Shown here in pieces: positions 58,732-64,000 of a stretch of 64,000 nucleotides of DNA. This DNA comes from Hyphodiscus hymeniophilus. Its lineage: Eukaryota > Ascomycota > Leotiomycetes > Helotiales > Hyphodiscaceae. The stretch spans positions 310,001-374,000 of the forward strand of contig VNKQ01000015.1 in NCBI GenBank assembly GCA_016508695.1, written 5' to 3'. A model generated the notes under the pieces. It was not told where the DNA came from. It made no database searches and was given only the letters and a program-made list of their open reading frames with translations. Each line of letters opens with the position of its first letter. Within the stretch, counting starts at the first letter, position 1. Made by a program: the position numbers and the translations under genes.

Positions 58732-61494
58732 GATTGCGGTTGAGAAATTCGATTGTACCGTTGAAGAGTCCTCACTCACGAAAGCGCTTGCAGCATGGAA
58801 AAGGAAAAGCATGAATCATGCGATGCTTTTATATCAACAGCCAACCCCTCACCACATAAATATGTCTTCAACCTCGGATGACTCGGATGAACTCGACTCT
58901 GATCTACAGGTACACAGGCATAAGTTACGTCTAGTGTATGTTTCAAAGTACCCTTACCACTCTCTTGCTCTTTAATAAAGCCAATCGTATAGGGGCTTAT
59001 TTAGGGAGGTATTTACGGAGGGTAGGATATCGTAGGTGCATGAGAATGGAGGTTGACACTCAAAGGGGTGATTTTACTACTATGTTTTCCCTGATTCTGT
59101 ATGCGGTCTTTTCTCTAACTTGCTGGCATAGCTTGAATGGCATGAACTTGAACCTAGTAAGTGACCCTGTAGTCGATCCTAATAGACTGCACTAGACGTA
59201 GCTTATGCCTGTATTACCTTTCTGCAATTGCGATTGACACACTAAGTTACATGGGGCCGGGCAAGAACCTCGATGCAGAAGTGCATTAGTGCAGCCTGAA
59301 TGAAAATGTGGAGCCGGTCGCTCGAAAAACAGAACTAAGATTCATTCATCTTCCTACGGCAGGAGAGCCAGTCGCCAGTCATGACCAATTCGATATTCGA
59401 TATACTTACAGCTGTGGGAGGTCTGCACAGCGCCACGGGCTGCAGTGGGATGGATGAGGCTAAGGTGATGATTCCCCCCCCCAAAACCACTTTGATACTC
59501 CCTCCTACTATGAACCACTAGAATAGCAGGGGTAGAGGATTCTGCCAAAGTACTTACTAGATAGGTGTAACCCATCCATTTCGTAAGTACCTGGATGTAC
59601 TATCTGAATGTATTCGACTCTTAGTGCTCTGTACTAACTAGGGATATACAAAAGATCTTATAACAAACACTCCCAAAACTCGTTTAATATTAATTGAATT
59701 TCGTGTTTGTGAAAAGGGGCCTTCGCATTTGACCTCGATCGCGAGATAGATAGGCGAAGCTATACTCAAAGTAAGGGGCGGCGACAAGGTAGCAACAACG
59801 AGATACGGTACTCCCCAAAGGTATAATTTTAACGTAAAGACGACACCTAGTAGCACCGCCTTCTACAACAAATGAAGTTCCAAGCCAGCGTCTTGCTACT
59901 GCTTCAAGAGGTTAGAGTAGCGGGCAGTTTCAAGGTGGTAAGAGTCATTAGCCTGGTCACAAATTCAGGAGCGATGAAGCGAGAAACTAGAAAACAGAAT
60001 CAAACTCGCAAGTGTCGATAAGACGTATTGAAATTTTCTGGAAATTGAAGGTTGTTAATTAAGAAACCCAAGTGTTCGCTTTGAAAATGTCAAGTTTCGT
60101 TTCTTGCTGCAATATCCAAAGTCTGATTTTCTCGCTTCGCCGCTTACGAATTTGGCTACCTTATGTGCTTGTAGCCTCAATTCATTAAGCTCATCGTCGT
60201 CAGTCCGCGATATCGAAGTCCGCGGATTCAGCTGATCAGCGGTGAACTAGAGCAGCTAAAACAAAAGGTGAAAACCAAACTACGGAGTACCGTGCTGCTG
60301 GTACACTACGGAGTACCGTGCCTAGGTAGATATTTACCTACTGTTAGGTAGGTAGTATTGTACATCTGTACGGAGATAAGTACCGTACCCTGCAATTCGG
60401 CTCCATTTTATTGCGGGGGCGGGTGGCATTCCTGGCATTTGACCCCGCACGCCCCTCCCACTACCCTGAACAGTCAACAGGCAACCAGTCCCTATGGCTT
60501 GGGCCGAGCCGCGGATACAAATTCCAAAACTCGAAGACTTGTTCTTCAACCACTGTCCGCCCGACATAAAAAGAACTAAATGATTCTCATCCTGACCTTC
60601 TAATTCTAGCCTCCTAGTTTAGCCCCTATAGAATTTTTATTTATATCGAATATTACATGATTAGCTAGCCTATGCATACCTTCGAATTATGGACACTTTT
60701 GAGTGCACAACAGCTTTAGCATAAGACAGGGGACCGGCGTATTAGCGGGGGGCGGCGTAATGCTGCTCACCGAGCACTATTGAGCTAGAAGAGATGGAAT
60801 TGCCGATCGAGGAGAGTCTCGGATCTGGACATTATCCAAGCACGACTACCCTATAGAGCGCGCGTTAGTGTATATTACAGATAATCGATCGATTCGACGA
60901 TGGAGCGAGAGGAAACCCCCATATACTTACTTACTTTGTCCCTTAGCCAAGTTGACCAGTAGTCCGCACAAGGTAGCTAGGCTGGGCTAGTAGGTAAGGT
61001 ATGCTATGCTACGACTGTAGTACTGAGCCAACTGGAAGATTTCCTCTAGTAATATGAGCGACAATGTTCTGAGAGCTCCACATCCATATCCGCTCGGCGA
61101 CTTTCCTGTGCAGAGATCCTCCCTGAGTTTGTAATCTCGTGGCCGCCGCGCTGTTTTTGGTTCAGCGACGGGTATTTGGACAGTAGGTATGTGATCAAGA
61201 TTTCATCTCATCGTTCTTTATCATCGTTCTTTAGCGTACTTTGATGCCACTGTACTATCATCTCTTTGTGCAAAGCGCCTCCGTTTCAGTCTTGAAAGAG
61301 GAAGCTCCTCGCAGTTTTTGGGTATGCTGTCTTTGTTGGCTTAGACAAAGACGCTGACCCTTCCTAGTATTGCCTCTTCACTGAAGAACAACACACCTTT
61401 TGTTCACCAACAATAACCCTCCATTGTTCACGAAGCACTCTTTATTGTTCTCGTCTGATTGTAGCTCAGTACACCCAGTTAGAGTATATAAGTG
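58732..61494. other. gene-poor 2.8-kb stretch
   Basis: Upstream regions of the esterase-like gene (left) and the RING gene (right). No supportable gene. It contains a 16-bp direct repeat with many TACC/GGTA palindromes near 60280-60390. Confidence 0.45.
60280..60321. repeat. 16-bp direct repeat CTACGGAGTACCGTGC
   Basis: Two perfect copies at 60280-60295 and 60306-60321, each containing the near-palindrome ACGGAGTACCGT. A related stretch follows at about 60367-60388, and TAGGTAG-type repeats lie between. Confidence 0.85.
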
Positions 61495-61501
61495 AAACCT
61501 T
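61495..61501 (+). promoter_or_regulatory. TATA box of the RING gene
   Basis: TATATAA lies 121 bp upstream of ATG 61622. The 120 bp before it have several TTGTTC/GAACAA motifs (61395-61450). Confidence 0.5.
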
Positions 61502-61621
61502 CAGCTTTACCAACAGTTCGCCCGTGATTTCAATTTGATTTCATTTCACCTTCATATTGAGCACCATACCCTGCTTTTGCACATAATAATTGACTCGACA
61601 AGAACACAGCACTCCGAAAAG

Positions 61622-62903
61622 ATGTGTCGCAAATTGGTTGAGATACAGTATCTCCAATGCAACCACACAGCAATGTGGGAGATTTCTTCTCCCGTCCCTC
61701 ACTGCACGGGAATTATCCACCGCCTCACATTAGACAGCCTCTTGGTGTGTATACATTGCTGGGTGGCCGTACACGGATTACGGAAGGCAGAGTGGAAGCC
61801 TTTTCGCCGAAAGTTACATAAACATGAACCACGTACCTGGCTTTACCATGTAAGAACTCATGAACGGTCAATCCAGTCTGTCAACGTGCTACCTACACCT
61901 GACTGCGCAACATGGAGAAAGCGCTATCCATGGCAAACTCGTGAAAAGATCCTCCGAGAAATCAAGCTACGACGTATGGACATTCGGACAGAGCTCGAAA
62001 TGGCAAATAAACATGGCTTTTACGTTACTCGTCATCCCCGAAACCGTCGCCATTTAGCACCAGTTCACAACACCGATGAAGGAGTGATGGACAGCGCACT
62101 ATTGCGTGTCGTGGAACCTGAGTATGCATTCCCAGTGAACGGACGCTGTAGCTTCTGCTGGGGCTCCTTCGTGCGCGAAGACGGGGACGAGAGACGGGAC
62201 GTCGAGTTGAGGACACTAGACTGTCTTCATAATCATACCTTCTGTCTAGAGTGCATCAAACGACACTTTCTCATCATTCATGAACAAAGGCAAGCAGAAA
62301 TACCCGAACTATTGCATGAAGAGTGTGAGCGTCAGACTCCTTTTGCCTGCCCCTATTGCAATGCTGAATTCACTGTTCTCTTTCATAAGCCGACGAATAT
62401 GAAAAAAAAGGCTAGCTCGGGCCTTCGACCAGCACGCAGAGGCTATGATGCAAGGCCAGGGATTCATCAACGCTGACAAGCAAATAGATGGCGCGAAACA
62501 CTTAAGGATCTGGGAATGGGTATTGTACTCTGCGGGGCTCGTCTTTGCTCTTCCGATGTTCTTTTCCATTGAACGTTCAATGGGTATCTTCCAAGGTCGA
62601 TCTGGACCAGCAGGTAAGCTTCCCGGCTCTCAGATCGTAGCCCTCGCTGCTACGGGGATGGTTCTTGAGCTGTTTTGGATTCCATTCGTCTTTCTGGCCC
62701 CAATTCTTTACATCCTTTTCCAATTTCGAAAAGTGATCTCAAATGCTAGTGTGCTTGCGATACTCTGTTTACTCAAGAACCTCGGACTTCTATTCCCTAA
62801 GGGAGTCAGGACATTCTTCGTTACTATTTTCGAAGGAATCCGATTTCAGTACCACTACCAGGCTGATTTCTGGGTTCCCTTCTTTCGAGGAAATTGCGAC
62901 TAA
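61622..62903 (+). CDS. RING-type zinc finger membrane protein, with a probable 1-nt frame break
   Basis: Possibly an E3 ubiquitin ligase; family not identified beyond the finger. ATG 61622 begins MCRKLVEIQYLQCNHTAMWE, with an additional N-terminal Cys/His group. The RING-like set is CSFCWGSF, then LDCLHNHTFCLECIKRHF, then FACPYCNAEF. Directly after CPYC the frame ends at 62476 in low-complexity text. Reading past the A8 run at 62402-62409 with one A fewer continues KKRLARAFDQHAEAMMQG into a second frame (to 62903) with three hydrophobic segments (WVLYSAGLVFALPMFF, ALAATGMVLELFWIPFVFLA, ASVLAILCLLKNLGLLF), giving 426 aa. Two separate genes are the alternative, but the second frame has no promoter space. 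Confidence 0.65.
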
Positions 62904-64000
62904 GAGAGGATCAGTAGTGGGAGTTTATCTGTAAGTGTAACTCTCTCTCTGCTTGGGGAATCGCGAGTGGACAGCTAAATTTCTAAGATTCTCGGTTAGC
63001 TATAATAACTCATGAATCAAATGCTGTCCCATCCCTTTGGGCCTTTCATTGTGGCTGATATCAATAATATTCACTTCTTTCAAATTATCCGATAACTTCT
63101 AGAAACTCACAACGCAATGAATATGTTTTGCTCATCAACCGCTCCATCGAACGTATTCTCAGGTGATAGATTCACGATCTACATGGCAACCTGCACTTAA
63201 GGCACCACCCCTTAGGGTAGAATTTGTTGCTTTACTGTTGCTATTCTACTAAGTATAAGTAAGAACCAGGAGGTCTACTCACATCGCATCACGGAGGAGC
63301 GCACTGATCCCATGGAAATCCTGTAAAATTTACTTCCGACCAGAAGCAACTGAGGTAATGCTGGTAGGTCTCAATGCTAAGTAGTCCATTCCGAAGACTA
63401 GAGCATGAATGCACTGATACGGGACGTCACCACTAGAGCCTTCGCTGCCTCCTTCATCTAGCAACTTAAGGTAAGTAGCGTCAGACATGCCCCCTCTATA
63501 GACGGAATAGAAGCAGCCAAATACGACCGTGGCGGGAGCGGCGACAAGAGCTCCTGAACAAAAAGGATAACGATCAAGGCTCTCTGATCGGTGTTTGCTA
63601 AGGAATTTTCAGCAACCGACGTCCAAAAATTAGCACTTCGATCGCGATTCATTTCTGTCCGAGATATCCATAACGCGGTGGTAACAACATTGAGGTCGGG
63701 AGAACAGGATACAAGCAGTTCTAAGGACTACCCCGTCCAGCTCCTATTCGAGATATGTCACGATTACATCATCGCTGTCTGTGATCCGCTAGTGATCTTG
63801 TCGATGAACTCGAACAATGTCTGCAATAACCCAACAATAAGAGGCGAAGTTTGGATATATAGCAAACACGCTCTCAGAACTCGGGGCTAATGCTCATATC
63901 GGAAAATATTTTGATCTGTACAATCCTTAGCTTACGAGCTTCCTGAGTGAACTTGAAAGCCATACGTAATGCGGTCACGGCAGATTGTCAGAATAGTGTC
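62904..64000. other. window end, no gene recognised
   Basis: Short frames exist on both strands (for example 63591-63890 plus) without domains. An exon of a gene continuing beyond the window cannot be excluded. Confidence 0.4.

Overview
The window comes from a filamentous ascomycete (Pezizomycotina; a leotiomycete-like fungus would fit, but I cannot prove the class). The gene set is fungal: Urc4/Urg3, Mim1, a CipB-type and a CipC-type protein, DUF1996 and tannase-family secreted proteins, and vacuolar aminopeptidase I. Introns are mostly 45-120 nt, GT-AG, with CTAAC/CTGAC-like branch sites. No bacterial features, rRNA, convincing tRNA or CRISPR array were seen. Exon-intron models below were made by hand, and reading frames were checked where exon lengths are given.

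Layout. 0-10 kb: the 3' part of a SET/MYND gene, then SF3a60/Prp9 and the eIF4A-III-type helicase FAL1 diverging from a 0.3 kb promoter, then URC4 (uracil catabolism) with a cluster of GATA sites upstream. 13.5-23 kb: a tannase/feruloyl esterase-type secreted protein, a Swa2/auxilin-like J protein, a decayed tandem-SAP gene and GTR1 (Rag GTPase of TORC1 signalling). 23.6-25.5 kb: a DUF1996 secreted protein with a minisatellite in its first intron. 29-33 kb: OXA1 and MIM1 (mitochondrial inner- and outer-membrane insertion factors) side by side, and the Cdc48 cofactor SHP1 diverging from MIM1. 33.5-34.6 kb: a dehydrogenase pseudogene. 35.3-36.3 kb: a Gfd2-like RNase H-fold protein. 39.6-42.3 kb: a cipC-like gene split by an insertion of about 1.98 kb. 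42.8-50.3 kb: vacuolar aminopeptidase I, a short-chain dehydrogenase and a cipB-like dehydrogenase. 55.2-58.7 kb: a small bZIP factor and a carboxylesterase-like protein. 61.6-62.9 kb: a RING-type membrane protein. Large gene-poor stretches lie at 10.3-13.5, 25.5-29, 36.3-39.4, 50.3-55.2 and 58.7-61.6 kb.

The most interesting locus is the interrupted cipC-like gene. Its two halves meet in frame once the insert between two TCG triplets is removed. The insert carries an intron-containing tyrosine-recombinase-like gene with R, HxxR and GH motifs, which stops at the right junction before any catalytic tyrosine. A perfect 12-bp inverted repeat sits at the left junction. This looks like a Crypton-like or captain-like recombinase element, or a defective piece of one, caught inside a stress-type gene.

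A second pattern is that several otherwise well-conserved genes (FAL1, URC4, the cipB-like gene, the RING gene and the SAP gene) are broken by single-base length changes, mostly in homopolymers. Because FAL1 is usually essential, assembly or sequencing errors are the likeliest cause for most of them.
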